NCBI GenBank assembly: GCA_937941455.1
Contig: CALDHM010000027.1
Coordinates: 90,259 to 154,258 of the forward strand
Source: an uncultured Pirellulaceae bacterium
GTDB lineage: Bacteria > Planctomycetota > Planctomycetia > Pirellulales > Pirellulaceae
Direction of reading: 5' to 3'
DNA length: 64,000 nt
Shown: piece by piece, positions 37,980 through 47,086 of the stretch
Position numbering within the stretch: the stretch's first letter is position 1
Layout of the letters: each line of letters starts with the position of its first letter
Notes under the pieces: generated by a model
The model's database searches: none
Told to the model about the DNA's origin: nothing
The model's input: only the letters and a program-made list of their open reading frames with translations
Position numbers and translations under genes: made by a program

Positions 37980-38017
37980 CACGGTCGGCCCTCAACAAGC
38001 CGACCGTGTTTTTTTTT
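37980..38017 (+). terminator. Rho-independent terminator
   Basis: A perfect 10-bp stem, CACGGTCGGC (37980-37989) with GCCGACCGTG (37999-38008), loop of 9 bases, then nine T. This is the clearest intrinsic terminator in the window. It would end transcription from the PDZ gene or a short RNA starting after 37818. Confidence 0.85.
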
Positions 38018-38100
38018 GTTCGTGTGTTTTTTTGTTATCCACAAGCTACCTAACTCGTCGACTGCGAGTAAACTCCAGATTCACCCATCCACGGTGCTGG

Positions 38101-38193
38101 AAACCTCCAACTCCACTCTCCCCCAGTGAGAAAAACCTCCAACTCCACCCTCTGGAAGGGTCGCGGTGCGAGCCGTGAGGAGGGGCGCCGAGT
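38101..38193. repeat. Decayed intergenic repeat, with a 16-bp direct duplication
   Basis: AAACCTCCAACTCCAC occurs at 38101-38116 and again at 38133-38148. The second copy is followed by CCTCTGGAAGGGTCGCGGTGC. The whole recalls the dispersed CCCTCTCCC...GGGAGAGGGT palindromic elements found between genes in many bacteria, here degenerate. Whether further copies exist in the genome cannot be seen from this window. Confidence 0.4.
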
Positions 38194-38233
38194 CATGAGC
38201 ACGCCAGTAATTGCCTGTAATCCTGAGGATGGG

Positions 38234-38767
38234 CTATGAGCCAAGCGGGCGTTGACCTAGCGGTTTTGTTAAGCCGAGTCGGGCGATGATCCATTCAGCG
38301 ATCGCCGCGACATTCGTTCGCGGCAATTGCAGCGGATGAGGATCAGGAAGGTCATCATCGGAAACTACCATCTCGACGCCAGGATCTCCGGGATAAATGG
38401 GCTCGGAGCCGACAACAGCCCGCCAGACTTCGATTTTCGGCGCCTCGGTTGCCAGATTGCCTTCCACGAGCAGCAGGTCGCAACTGGCGAGCAGCGGCTC
38501 GATCAACCGGTAGCGATCTTCCCCCCCCGCGCTGGCGTCTACGGGCACAAAGATCGCGCTCAGTTGATGCGACAGCACACCGACCATGGCGGCGCCAGCC
38601 TGGCGATGCTTCCAGGAGTCCTTGCCTGGCGTGTCCAGTTCATGGCGGTGATGAGTGTGTTTGATGGTTGCTACTCGATAACCGGATCGCGATAATTCTG
38701 CCACGAGATCGACGACCAATTGGGTCTTGCCATTATTCTTGCGGCCGACAATATGGATCCGCTTCAT
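38234..38767 (-). CDS. mobB: Molybdopterin-guanine dinucleotide biosynthesis adaptor
   Basis: 177 aa, ATG at 38767 (MKRIHIVGRKNNGKT). The P-loop GRKNNGKT (8-15) opens the protein, and IKHTHHRHELDTPGKDSW matches the MobB IKHxHH...DTxGKDS motif. MobB is a small GTPase-like protein that helps MobA attach GMP to molybdenum cofactor. No mobA is seen here. A G8/C8 run lies at 38521-38528 within the gene. The glycosylase gene starts upstream and ends 16 bases away, so both may be co-transcribed. Confidence 0.88.
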   Translation of the reverse strand: MKRIHIVGRKNNGKTQLVVDLVAELSRSGYRVATIKHTHHRHELDTPGKDSWKHRQAGAAMVGVLSHQLSAIFVPVDASAGGEDRYRLIEPLLASCDLLLVEGNLATEAPKIEVWRAVVGSEPIYPGDPGVEMVVSDDDLPDPHPLQLPRTNVAAIAEWIIARLGLTKPLGQRPLGS

Positions 38768-38783
38768 AGAGTAGTCTGCCACT

Positions 38784-39473
38784 TCATGCTTTCCCGTACC
38801 CTGGAATGGGGCGACTTATGCTGGGGTGCCCTGAGATGGTGAATCGCAAGGGGGCTTGGGCCCACGTTCCAGCATAATCGACACCGACGCGCGGGCCGAT
38901 CGCTACGGCCGTTGGTGGCAACGGCAGGGTACGTGAACGCTCGATGAACAGGTGTGGACTCGTCACCAGATCGCTACCGTCGAGCGACTGATCGATCTTT
39001 AAAACTTCGGTCAATTTGCCGGGCCCGCTACAGCATCGCCGGCGAGCCTGCCCGTTCTGTGTTAATTGTGCTGGGGGCGATCGGTGTTCGTCGAGTTCAA
39101 GTGCTCGAATCAACACCGCCGAAGGGATGCCGCGAGTTTCCGTGACCACATTGAACAGATAATGCATGCCATAACAGAGAAACACGTATGCCGTTCCTCC
39201 GTCCGCATACATCGACTGGTTGCGTTTTGTCCGTCGGCCGCCGAAGGAATGAGACGCTCGGTCAGCGATGCCCAGGTACGCCTCAGTCTCGACGATGATT
39301 CCCGACAATCGCACGCCCTCGACCGTGTGCACCAAACGTTGCCCGAGTAGTTCGCGGGCGACGACCGCGGGGGCTTGCCGAAAAAATCGACGACCTAGCC
39401 GCCGACAAGTCGCAGGGGGACGACGCTTCATTAATTTCGACATTGACGAAGGCATCTGTCGAGCCGATTTCAA
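38784..39473 (-). CDS. mpg: 3-methyladenine (alkylpurine) DNA glycosylase, AAG/MPG family
   Basis: Up to 229 aa; ATGs at 39443 and 39431 are alternative starts and the N-terminal 20 residues are basic. The AAG fold is clear: FFRQAPAVVARELLGQRLV, then IIVETEAYLGIADRASHSF with the catalytic Glu in VETEAY, and YVFLCYGMHYLFNVVTE. It removes 3-methyladenine and other damaged bases by base flipping. It is the upstream member of a probable pair with mobB. Confidence 0.9.
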   Translation of the reverse strand: MKSARQMPSSMSKLMKRRPPATCRRLGRRFFRQAPAVVARELLGQRLVHTVEGVRLSGIIVETEAYLGIADRASHSFGGRRTKRNQSMYADGGTAYVFLCYGMHYLFNVVTETRGIPSAVLIRALELDEHRSPPAQLTQNGQARRRCCSGPGKLTEVLKIDQSLDGSDLVTSPHLFIERSRTLPLPPTAVAIGPRVGVDYAGTWAQAPLRFTISGHPSISRPIPGYGKA

Positions 39474-39564
39474 ACGGTTGCCTTGGTTGTTGGGCCGAAG
39501 TAGGATACTGATTCAGTATGAAGCGCTACGCTGATCTGGAAAAGGGCTGTCCCGCAATTCTCGG

Positions 39565-40338
39565 ATGCTGACTGCCATGCCAAATCTTATCGGATATGCA
39601 TTTCAAAGCGGAACGATCGAGTTCGACCGCAAAGACAATCCGTGGGCCTTTCGTCGACTGGACGACGAAATGAGGCAGGGGCAAGAAAATCGGATTCGCT
39701 TCGACCCGAAAGTCGCCCCTGTGGAAATTCGGCCTTCGCCCAACGTCCCCGCTGAGTCGCTCGCGTGGCTCGAGCCCACGCAACGGTTGCTGCAAACTGC
39801 CTCGATCGTCTACCTGCAACGAACCGAGGACTCGCTCCGCTTTCGCCTGGCCATTCATCAATTGTCCAAGGACAAAAGCCTGGTGACCATCGGCTCGCAA
39901 GCCGAGCTGTTTCACTACGCCGCCGAGCACTGGAGCAAGATCCACACGCTCTACGCCTTTCGCCATATCGGGTTCCAATTCGATATCGATCGTTTTGTCG
40001 TTCGCGATCGAGATCTTGGGCAAAATTTCCCGCGCATGGAGTTGCATTGCCGGATACGCCCACCGGTCGATGGCCGCGACATGCGGCTGGGGTTCGATTG
40101 CACGGGCACCAACTCTCACGCCGAGCTCTTGCACTGGCGAGGTTCGGTGGATGAAGGACAAGTCGGCAAATTGGCGATGAGCGAAAATCGCATTTCACTG
40201 CAGATCGCTAATTACATGAGCCCGATTTCGTTTGGCGACGAATACCATCCGGACACCCACTATCGCTATTACTTGTTTTCGCAAGAAACCGTCAAGCGTT
40301 GGTCGGAAAAGGCGCTCCAATTGAAGAGAAAAGCTTGA
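39565..40338 (+). CDS. Uncharacterised cytoplasmic protein coupled to the gamma-CA gene
   Basis: 257 aa, ATG at 39565 or 39577. No signal peptide or membrane segment is seen. The composition is that of a globular mixed alpha/beta protein, rich in Arg and His, with PKVAPVEIRPSPNVPAESL and HCRIRPPVDGRDMRLGFDC. No family was recognised. It ends TGATG with the downstream gamma-carbonic-anhydrase-like gene, sharing one base, so the two are probably translated together. Confidence 0.65.
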   Translation: MLTAMPNLIGYAFQSGTIEFDRKDNPWAFRRLDDEMRQGQENRIRFDPKVAPVEIRPSPNVPAESLAWLEPTQRLLQTASIVYLQRTEDSLRFRLAIHQLSKDKSLVTIGSQAELFHYAAEHWSKIHTLYAFRHIGFQFDIDRFVVRDRDLGQNFPRMELHCRIRPPVDGRDMRLGFDCTGTNSHAELLHWRGSVDEGQVGKLAMSENRISLQIANYMSPISFGDEYHPDTHYRYYLFSQETVKRWSEKALQLKRKA

Positions 40339-40856
40339 TGGCTCACGACTTTTCTCACAGGTCGCAGCAATGGGCTGCCGATGCCTTTGTCGCCGCCAAT
40401 GCAATGGTACTCGGCAATGTCACTCTCGGAGCACAGTCTAGCGTTTGGTTCGGTGCCGTGATCCGCGGCGACGTCGAGCGTATCGCCATCGGGGACTGCA
40501 CGAACATTCAAGATTTGGCCGTCTTGCATGCCGACCCGGGATTTCCCTGTCTGATCGGCGATCGCGTTACCATTGGACATGCCGCGATCGTCCACGGGGC
40601 GATGGTCGAGGACGATGCGCTGATCGGCATTCGCGCGACGGTCCTCAATGGAGCGAAGATCGGCCGCGGCAGTCTAATCGGTGCCGGCGCGTTGGTCACT
40701 GAGGGAATGGAGATACCGCCAAATAAGCTTGCCGTAGGGGTCCCGGCTCGCGTGTTGCGGGATTTGACTGACGCCGACCGCGAGCGTTTGCGGCGCACTT
40801 GGCAAAATTATGTGCAGGCTGCCATCGCTGCTCGCAACGCCCCGAGCCAGACTTGA
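40338..40856 (+). CDS. Gamma-carbonic-anhydrase-like hexapeptide protein
   Basis: 172 aa from the ATG at 40338; it overlaps the preceding stop by one base (TGATG). Left-handed beta-helix repeats run through about 20-145 (VLGNVTLGAQSSVWFGAVIR, LIGDRVTIGHAAIVHGAMV). The three zinc ligands of the gamma class are present: His64, His81 and His86 (H81/H86 spacing of five as in Cam). The family includes true carbonic anhydrases and inactive relatives such as YrdA/PaaY. An operon role with the preceding unknown gene is inferred. It is 23 kb from the DAB operon, so a joint role in CO2 handling is only suggestive. Confidence 0.87.
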   Translation: MAHDFSHRSQQWAADAFVAANAMVLGNVTLGAQSSVWFGAVIRGDVERIAIGDCTNIQDLAVLHADPGFPCLIGDRVTIGHAAIVHGAMVEDDALIGIRATVLNGAKIGRGSLIGAGALVTEGMEIPPNKLAVGVPARVLRDLTDADRERLRRTWQNYVQAAIAARNAPSQT

Positions 40857-41213
40857 TCCTGGAGCCATCAGCTGGACGCTCGAGCGTCCGGGTATCACCA
40901 GAGCCGCAGACTCGTGCCCGGGCCGCTGACAAGTTTTGGCACAATTCCTCGTGCATCGTGACATCGAAAAAACTTAACGATGAAAAATGGCAAAAGCCGA
41001 GCGATTGGCCGAGCGGCAATTGAACACATACCGTAGCCACCGTCGCCAGACGGTATAGTCTCGCTCGGAAACTACCATCCGTCGAAGGTAGCAACGTATC
41101 TGCCGCTCGCCTTGGCCACCATTCTGGAAGCGGCTTGCGTTAGGCGCAACGCTTTGCGTTGGATCCTCGACCTCAAGCCTGGATAAAGCAACGGTCGCAG
41201 CGATTCGAGAGGG
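40857..41213. other. Convergent intergenic region with two palindromic elements
   Basis: About 360 bases between converging genes. GGACGCTCGAGCGTCC (40874-40889) is a perfect 16-base palindrome 17 bases after the gamma-CA stop. CAACGC-TTT-GCGTTG (41147-41161) is a 6-bp hairpin nearer the exporter genes. Either could be a weak terminator or a binding site. No T-run follows either. Confidence 0.45.
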
Positions 41214-42347
41214 TCATTGCCGAGCGAAGATCGCGTTGCGGAGTTCTTGTTCGAAAGTTTGACTGTTGTCCATGACCGATTGGAAATCGTCCTTGCTCAG
41301 GATGAAGCAGGTGACGTTGGACTTGGCCCGCACGGTGGCGTTGCGAGGCTGGTGCTTGATGAGCGAGACCTCGCCAAAAAATGCCCCTTTGCCCAGCGTG
41401 TTGACCCGTATGCCGTCGATCTCGATGTCGACCTCACCGGCGCCAATCACGAAGAATTCGTCACCCATTTCCCCTTGGCGAATGATTTCCTCGCCAGCCA
41501 GGTATTTGCGCAGGCTCAATTTGTCGGCAACCTGGGATATCGCTTGCGGGGTCAAGCTGCGAAAGATGTCAAACTCATTCAGAATTCGACACATGATCGC
41601 ATTCCGCTCGATCAGGACATTGGTGCGAATATGTCCGTCCACCATGCTCACGATGCGGTCAGCCACATCGAGAATGCGGTTGTCGTGGGTGACGATCACG
41701 ATCGTACAACCGTCGTTGCGAGCCATTTCCTGAAAGATCGTGACGACTTCACGTCCCGACTCGGCATCCAAGGCTGCCGTAGGTTCATCGGCCAGGATCA
41801 ATTGCGGCCGATGGATGATGCCGCGGGCCACTGCTACCCGCTGTTTTTGACCGCCGGACAAGGATCGCGGTTTGTAATGGATGCGTTGCCCCAAACCCAA
41901 ACGCGTGAGCGTCTCCACGATGCGCGGTTTGGCTTCGACGGGTGGGATGCCCAGCAACTCGGTGGCCATGCTCACATTTTGGTATGCCGTCAGCGACTCG
42001 AAGAGATTGTGGGCCTGAAAGATAAAGCCAATTTGCTTTCTCAATTGAGCGACGGTTGTCGGAGCGGCCCCCAGGAGTTCCTCCCCCAACACCTTCAAGC
42101 TTCCTTCTTGCACCTTGCGCAAGGTGCCGATTAACGTCAGGAGGGTTGTCTTCCCGGAGCCTGATGGACCGGTCATGATCACGATCTCGCCACGGCGGAC
42201 TTGTAGGCGATTTCCGAACAGAACCTGTTTGCGCGTCTCCCCTTCGCCGTAGTAATGATTGACGCCGACGGCGTTGATGCTCAAGTCGCTGGGGGAGGGA
42301 TTCCAGCGGGCGATCAGGTCGTCCAGATCGAGGCTGTCGGTAATCAT
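41214..42347 (-). CDS. ABC exporter ATPase (DevA-like) fused to a cyclic-nucleotide-binding domain
   Basis: 377 aa. ATPase domain: Walker A GPSGSGKTT (60-68), signature LSGGQKQR (163-170), Walker B LILADEP (183-189, Glu188) and His221. A cNMP-binding domain follows at about 255-370: FRSLTPQAISQVADKL, then FFVIGAGEVDIEIDG, then FGEVSLIKHQPRNATVRA, whose Arg335 fits the phosphate-binding Arg of the cassette. DevA-type ATPases are normally about 230-250 aa, so the C-terminal domain is an addition. Cyclic-nucleotide control of export is inferred and is not known for this protein. It is the last gene of a four-gene minus-strand operon. Confidence 0.88.
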   Translation of the reverse strand: MITDSLDLDDLIARWNPSPSDLSINAVGVNHYYGEGETRKQVLFGNRLQVRRGEIVIMTGPSGSGKTTLLTLIGTLRKVQEGSLKVLGEELLGAAPTTVAQLRKQIGFIFQAHNLFESLTAYQNVSMATELLGIPPVEAKPRIVETLTRLGLGQRIHYKPRSLSGGQKQRVAVARGIIHRPQLILADEPTAALDAESGREVVTIFQEMARNDGCTIVIVTHDNRILDVADRIVSMVDGHIRTNVLIERNAIMCRILNEFDIFRSLTPQAISQVADKLSLRKYLAGEEIIRQGEMGDEFFVIGAGEVDIEIDGIRVNTLGKGAFFGEVSLIKHQPRNATVRAKSNVTCFILSKDDFQSVMDNSQTFEQELRNAIFARQ

Positions 42348-42381
42348 CGCTCCGCCTATTCCTTTGTCATGATCTACCGAA

Positions 42382-43548
42382 CTAAAATAGTGCCGCCGGA
42401 TCGGCCTGGATCAATTTGCGCAATGCCAACAAACCCGAGACGATGCACATCGCGAGGGTCAAGCCCAGAATGACGAGGATTCGCTCCCCGCTCAATCGCA
42501 TCAGCAACCCCGTCACGCTAGAGTTAAACCAAAACAGGCCCCACGACAAGAGCAAACCGGGTATAAACCCGAGCAGAGAAAGATAAATCGCCTGGCGAAT
42601 CACCACTCCGACGAAATATCGATTCGGGTACCCCATGGCCTTGAGTGTCGCGAATTCTTTCAGATGCTCGGCGATATCGTTGGCCAGAATCTGGTAGCAG
42701 ATGATCACGCCGACCACGAACCCCAGGGCCATGCCGATGTTGAAGATGATGCCGATCGGCGTGCTGCGCGACCAAAAATTGATTTCGCGATCGATAAAGT
42801 CCTGCTTGGTCATCACGAGGACTTGGCTTCCCAGCAAATCCCGCAATTCCCCGGCGACTTGTCGATGGTCTGCGCCGGCGGCCAACCGCAAGACGCCGTA
42901 ATCGACCACGGTCCGCGGATCTGCCGCGCGATAGCTGAAATAGCGTTCAAGATTGTCGACCGACATGAGCAGCGAACCGTCGTGTGCGAAATCGCGGCCC
43001 AGCCAGAACCGCCCGATGACTTCTAGTTGCTTCCGCGATAACTCGCCGTTTTGCGGGAATTTGGCCCCGCCGCGCAGATCGAATCCGTAGGCCTCCCGGC
43101 TGAGCTGATCCATGATCGCGGTCCCCGGCTTGCTGAGCCCTGCTCGATAGCGTTCGATCTCGCCGGCATCATCGTAAAACAAGCGTTGATTCAAATCCCA
43201 CAGAATAACGCGAATCGGCCGCGCGCGGCCCCCGGGGGAGCGGAGACGTGCCGCGAGGTTTTCCAGATACACCGGCACTACTTCGGCGACCTGAGGATGG
43301 GACGCGGCGACATCGAGCAAACTCCGGCGGAACCGCAGTTCATTGCTGATCGTGAAGCGGTTCGAGTTGAAGACGATCACATCGCAATCCATCAACTGCA
43401 CGATCTCGACCGTGCTATCGAACAAGGCCAGCCGAAACCCTCGCTGCTGAAACATGAGCATCACCGCGAAGGCGATCCCCACGATTGCGATCAGCAACCG
43501 CCGCTTGTCATGAATCAGATTGTTCCAAGCCAATGGAGTACGTCGCAT
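42382..43548 (-). CDS. DevC-like ABC exporter permease (paralogue 2)
   Basis: 388 aa. An N-terminal membrane helix (RRLLIAIVGIAFAVMLMFQQ), a large extracytoplasmic domain of roughly 220 residues, and three C-terminal helices (TPIGIIFNIGMALGFVVGVI, LLGFIPGLLLSWGLFWF, ILGLTLAMCIVSGLLAL). This FtsX/MacB-like layout fits DevC. It begins six bases after the previous permease stop and is the same length as that paralogue, but the two differ in sequence. The pair probably forms a heterodimeric transmembrane unit. Confidence 0.88.
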   Translation of the reverse strand: MRRTPLAWNNLIHDKRRLLIAIVGIAFAVMLMFQQRGFRLALFDSTVEIVQLMDCDVIVFNSNRFTISNELRFRRSLLDVAASHPQVAEVVPVYLENLAARLRSPGGRARPIRVILWDLNQRLFYDDAGEIERYRAGLSKPGTAIMDQLSREAYGFDLRGGAKFPQNGELSRKQLEVIGRFWLGRDFAHDGSLLMSVDNLERYFSYRAADPRTVVDYGVLRLAAGADHRQVAGELRDLLGSQVLVMTKQDFIDREINFWSRSTPIGIIFNIGMALGFVVGVIICYQILANDIAEHLKEFATLKAMGYPNRYFVGVVIRQAIYLSLLGFIPGLLLSWGLFWFNSSVTGLLMRLSGERILVILGLTLAMCIVSGLLALRKLIQADPAALF

Positions 43549-43554
43549 GGGGCC

Positions 43555-44721
43555 TCAAAACAACTCCGCGGGAGCGACTTGCCACAATTTTTTCAGCGCG
43601 ATCGTTCCCGACAACGCGCTCATCGCCAGCGTCAGGCTCAGCACAAAGGCGATGCGGTCCCAGGTCATCGTCAAATTAATATTCGCCAGGTTGCCAGTGA
43701 TGGAGTACAGCACCAGCGACAACAGCAACGCGGGCCCGAAAGCAAAACCCGCCAAATAGCCGGCTTGCCGCAGCACGATCGACGCGAGATACATCCCCGA
43801 ATATCCCATGGCTCGCATCGTCGCGTATTCATGGAGACGATTGGCCACATCATTCCCAAGGACCATGTAAACGATCACCGCACCGACGACGAACGCGATG
43901 AACACGCCAAGGTTGAAGATAAAGCCAATCGGGGTCTCACCGAGCCAACGCGTCAATTCCCGATCGAGTGTTTCACGACGAGTCAAAACATCGACCGGGG
44001 TGATGCCATCGCGGGTGAGCAGTTCCTTGATTTCCGCGGCGACTTCGTGCGCGGATCGTCCCGGGGCCAGTTTGATCAAGCCGAAATTGATGCGGTCGGG
44101 CGCTGCCAACGGATCGATGCGGCGAAAGCCCGCTTCGTTGCAAATCACGGCGCCATTGGCCGCCAGGCCTGCCCCCATTTCGAACAAGCCGACGACTTGC
44201 ACTTGCCGGTTGGCGATTTCCGTTTGCAGGCCGACATCGGCCTCCGCGAACCGCCTGCCGTTGCGCGGACCGAATTCCCAATTCGATTTGGTATCAACCA
44301 GAATCGTCTCAGGGGCGGTCAGCAAGTCGAAGGCGTGATCGACGCGCGGATCCTTGAATGGGGAATGGAGTGGATCGATGCCGACGATCAGCATCGCCTT
44401 GGTGTTGAGTTTTTGCGGATTCCGCCAATTGGCCACCGTCACCCGCAAGAAATTCGTGTCGGCCACTCCGGCCACGACACTGGCCTGGTTCAGAAATCGT
44501 CGTTCGATCGTCCCCGAATCCATGAAATGCAAATAGTCTGGAGACCGCAACAAAATGTCGAAGTCCATCTTGCTGTAGATATTCGTGGCCGTATTTTCTA
44601 CGGCGCCGCGGAATCCGAGTTGCATGAAGATCAGCAGAATCGCCGTGCCGATTCCGGCGAGAGAGAGCAGCGTTTTTTTCGGATTGCTCAAGATGTTGAG
44701 CAGCGCGACATTGGTACGCAT
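43555..44721 (-). CDS. DevC-like ABC exporter permease (paralogue 1)
   Basis: 388 aa. The same architecture as its downstream neighbour: N-terminal helix LLSLAGIGTAILLIFMQLGF, a periplasmic domain, and C-terminal helices (GFIFNLGVFIAFVVGAVIVY, LAGFAFGPALLLSLVLYSI, AFVLSLTLAMSALSGTIAL). It begins two bases after the HlyD-type gene stop. A 570-codon frame on the opposite strand is judged a shadow. Expected to pair with the second permease, the ATPase and the adaptor in exporting a lipid, polysaccharide or peptide. Confidence 0.88.
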   Translation of the reverse strand: MRTNVALLNILSNPKKTLLSLAGIGTAILLIFMQLGFRGAVENTATNIYSKMDFDILLRSPDYLHFMDSGTIERRFLNQASVVAGVADTNFLRVTVANWRNPQKLNTKAMLIVGIDPLHSPFKDPRVDHAFDLLTAPETILVDTKSNWEFGPRNGRRFAEADVGLQTEIANRQVQVVGLFEMGAGLAANGAVICNEAGFRRIDPLAAPDRINFGLIKLAPGRSAHEVAAEIKELLTRDGITPVDVLTRRETLDRELTRWLGETPIGFIFNLGVFIAFVVGAVIVYMVLGNDVANRLHEYATMRAMGYSGMYLASIVLRQAGYLAGFAFGPALLLSLVLYSITGNLANINLTMTWDRIAFVLSLTLAMSALSGTIALKKLWQVAPAELF

Positions 44722-44723
44722 GA

Positions 44724-45926
44724 CTATTGCACGCTCGGCGACTGGTCCAGCCCGCTGGCCTGAGTTGCCGGGGTCTCGATTTCCACGGTCACTTGCAGAT
44801 TCACCAAACGCTGCACGAGCGGGACGTCAGAGTCATCGATATCGATTCGGACATCGACTGTTCGGCGGTCCACCATGGCCAAAGGGGACGGATTGGGCAA
44901 GGTGCTGTTCCCCACGATTCGGCTCACCCCTCGCACAGTGCCACCCACGGGGCGCGGCAGTGCGGCATGGGTCAAACGCGCCCGCTGGCCGACGGCGATC
45001 CGCGACGCAAACTGATCGACGATCTCCGCTACGCATTCGAAGTGGTTCAAATCACCGAGCTGGAGCAGCGGCGTATTCGTGGCCGCCTCACCTGGTTTGA
45101 CGAACACTTTCAGGACGGTCCCCGACACCGGGGCAACGAGGCGGGCACTCGTAAACTGCCGCTCGGCGACTTGCCGAGCGAGTTCCGCCGTGCGGGATTC
45201 ATCGCGGAGTTTTTGCAGCATGGCCAGGCTGCGCTCAGCCGCCGCCTCGGCTTGTCTGGCAGAATCGAGGGCCAGCCGCGCCCCGGCGACGGCTAATTCT
45301 TGCTGCCGTTGGGCCGCGCGGAATTCAGCAGCAGCCCGTTCGATGGCAAGTTCCTTGTCTTGCACTTGCGAGCGAGAGACGAAAACCGTCGTTTGCGGAT
45401 CGGCCAGCAGAGTTTCGATCCGATCGAGTTGCTCTCGCGCCATTTCCAGTTGTCGATTGGGGACGGTCAAGTCGATAGTCGATTCGGCTTGCTGCAATTT
45501 CAGCTCGGCACCGCGTGTGTTGGCGCGAGCCATTTGGAGAGCGTTTTCAGCGGCCAGAATTTTTTGCGAGAGCTCTTGTTCGGCCGCATCAGCTTGAGCC
45601 TTGGCCAGGTCGGTTTGGGCCGCGAGTGCCTCGAGGCTGGCCAACGTCGCCAGTTCGGTTTCGCCGGCCACGACCTGTGCATTTTCCTCGACGAGTATCG
45701 TCGCCAACCGCTGCCCCGGCGGGGCCAGAACATTGACGATGCCCCCCCGCGGCAAAAGTTTCCCTTGGGCGAACACGCGCGGGACCATCGGCGGTTCTGG
45801 GTTGTCTGGTTGTGCTGGCGCCACCGTCGGTGAAGAAACCTTTGCGCCGAAGGTTCCCCAATACCAACCTCCCGCAAAGGCGAGAGCGGCAACCAGGATC
45901 AACGAGAGAGCCGCAGAAATTTTCAT
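44724..45926 (-). CDS. HlyD/DevB-type periplasmic adaptor (membrane fusion protein)
   Basis: 400 aa, ATG at 45926. An N-terminal anchor (LSLILVAALAFAGGWYWG), then a lipoyl-like strand (VNVLAPPGQRLATILVEENA), a long coiled coil at about 95-260 (Ala/Glu/Gln-rich, IERAAAEFRAAQRQQELAVA), and a beta-barrel part (VAPVSGTVLKVFVKPGEAAT). It bridges the exporter to the outer membrane. No outer-membrane TolC gene is in the operon. Confidence 0.88.
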   Translation of the reverse strand: MKISAALSLILVAALAFAGGWYWGTFGAKVSSPTVAPAQPDNPEPPMVPRVFAQGKLLPRGGIVNVLAPPGQRLATILVEENAQVVAGETELATLASLEALAAQTDLAKAQADAAEQELSQKILAAENALQMARANTRGAELKLQQAESTIDLTVPNRQLEMAREQLDRIETLLADPQTTVFVSRSQVQDKELAIERAAAEFRAAQRQQELAVAGARLALDSARQAEAAAERSLAMLQKLRDESRTAELARQVAERQFTSARLVAPVSGTVLKVFVKPGEAATNTPLLQLGDLNHFECVAEIVDQFASRIAVGQRARLTHAALPRPVGGTVRGVSRIVGNSTLPNPSPLAMVDRRTVDVRIDIDDSDVPLVQRLVNLQVTVEIETPATQASGLDQSPSVQ

Positions 45927-46142
45927 CTTGAGACGAGCCCAAAAACGCTGCTCGACGACTGAAGTAGCTCAACGAACATTCACTATAATCGGAAACGAGC
46001 ATCCCTTCCTGCCAGCTTTGACAAAGAGAATGGCTTGTAGCGGTTTTGCCGACGAAACGGGGGGCCGCCTCTGCAATCGTTGTTTCTGGCCAGTGGAGCG
46101 ATCCGGTTGAATCTTGGCTCGAAAAAGGGCGAAAAGTCCACG

Positions 46143-46955
46143 GTGACCACCATTCTTGAGAAAATTGTCGACAGCAAACGGCGGGAGATCGCCCGGGCCA
46201 AGGCGCGGACCGACCTGGCGACCTTGCAGAGGTGGGCCAACGATGCGGCACCTCCGCGCAACTTCGCATCGGCCATCGCTGCCGCCCCTGGGATTGCCTT
46301 GATCGCCGAAGTTAAAAAAGCCAGCCCCTCGCAAGGGATCCTCCGCGCGGATTTCGATCCCGTGGGCATTGCTTGCGCGTATGCTGACGCCGGAGCGACT
46401 TGCCTCAGCGTTCTAACCGACGAGCCTTTCTTCCAGGGGCATTTGCATTACTTGCGATTGATCCGCGCCGCGGTGGACCTTCCGCTGCTGCGAAAGGATT
46501 TCATCCTCGACGAATATCAAATCGTCGAAGCCCGCGTGGCGGGTGCCGACGCCATCCTGCTGATTGCCGAATGTCTGGCGGCCGACCAGTTGACAGAACT
46601 GCACGACTGCGCTCGGGCCTGGGGCATGACGGCCCTGGTGGAATTCCACCGCGAGGAAATGCTGGACAAGGTGCTGGGAGTCGAACCTCGCCTGGTCGGT
46701 GTGAACAACCGGGACTTAGCGACCTTTGCCATCGATCTCGGGCATTCCCTGCGACTGCGCTCAAAAGTTCCTCAAGATATTTTGCTTGTGAGCGAAAGTG
46801 GAATTGCATCGCCAGATGACGTCGCCTTGCTGGAACGGCACGGCATCAACGCGATGCTGGTGGGAGAATCGCTCGTCAGTCAGCCGGATATCGCCGCCGC
46901 GACACGTCGGCTTTTGTCAGGGCGAACAAAGAGCCGTGACGGCGAGTTAGGTTGA
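46143..46955 (+). CDS. trpC: Indole-3-glycerol-phosphate synthase
   Basis: 270 aa from a GTG at 46143; the frame is open further upstream without family sequence. It closes the indole ring in tryptophan synthesis. Landmarks: VKKASPSQGIL, LLRKDFILDEYQ, LIAECL, GVNNRDL and SESGI, all typical of the TrpC barrel. It is not clustered with other trp genes here. The following gene lies about 130 bases away. Confidence 0.94.
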   Translation: MTTILEKIVDSKRREIARAKARTDLATLQRWANDAAPPRNFASAIAAAPGIALIAEVKKASPSQGILRADFDPVGIACAYADAGATCLSVLTDEPFFQGHLHYLRLIRAAVDLPLLRKDFILDEYQIVEARVAGADAILLIAECLAADQLTELHDCARAWGMTALVEFHREEMLDKVLGVEPRLVGVNNRDLATFAIDLGHSLRLRSKVPQDILLVSESGIASPDDVALLERHGINAMLVGESLVSQPDIAAATRRLLSGRTKSRDGELG

Positions 46956-47086
46956 ATCAGGTAGAATCGTCAACGAGACTTCAGTTCTGAGTCGAGTGAC
47001 ACTTTTGGGCATGTTCGAATGGTGAGGCCGCGTGTTACGCGAAGCCGAAAATCTGGAATCACAAGTGCCGCAACGGAAATCAAGAC

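Larger units (their letters stand above)
37819..38233. other. Intergenic region with terminator and decayed repeat
   Basis: About 415 bases. It holds the stem-loop at 37980-38017 and a direct repeat at 38101-38148 (each listed separately). The 160 bases between the PDZ gene and the terminator have no ORF and might belong to a 3' untranslated region or an unannotated RNA. I see no tRNA. Confidence 0.45.

Noticed and set aside
38101..38148. Direct 16-bp repeat as a CRISPR-like array
   Set aside because: Only two copies with a 16-base spacing and decayed surroundings; better explained as a degenerate intergenic repeat.
43051..44763. A 570-codon open frame on the plus strand opposite the two ABC permease genes
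   Set aside because: Composition is rich in Asp/His/Gln/Arg with no signal or fold, and the opposite strand has clear permease genes with family motifs; it is a G+C-driven shadow.
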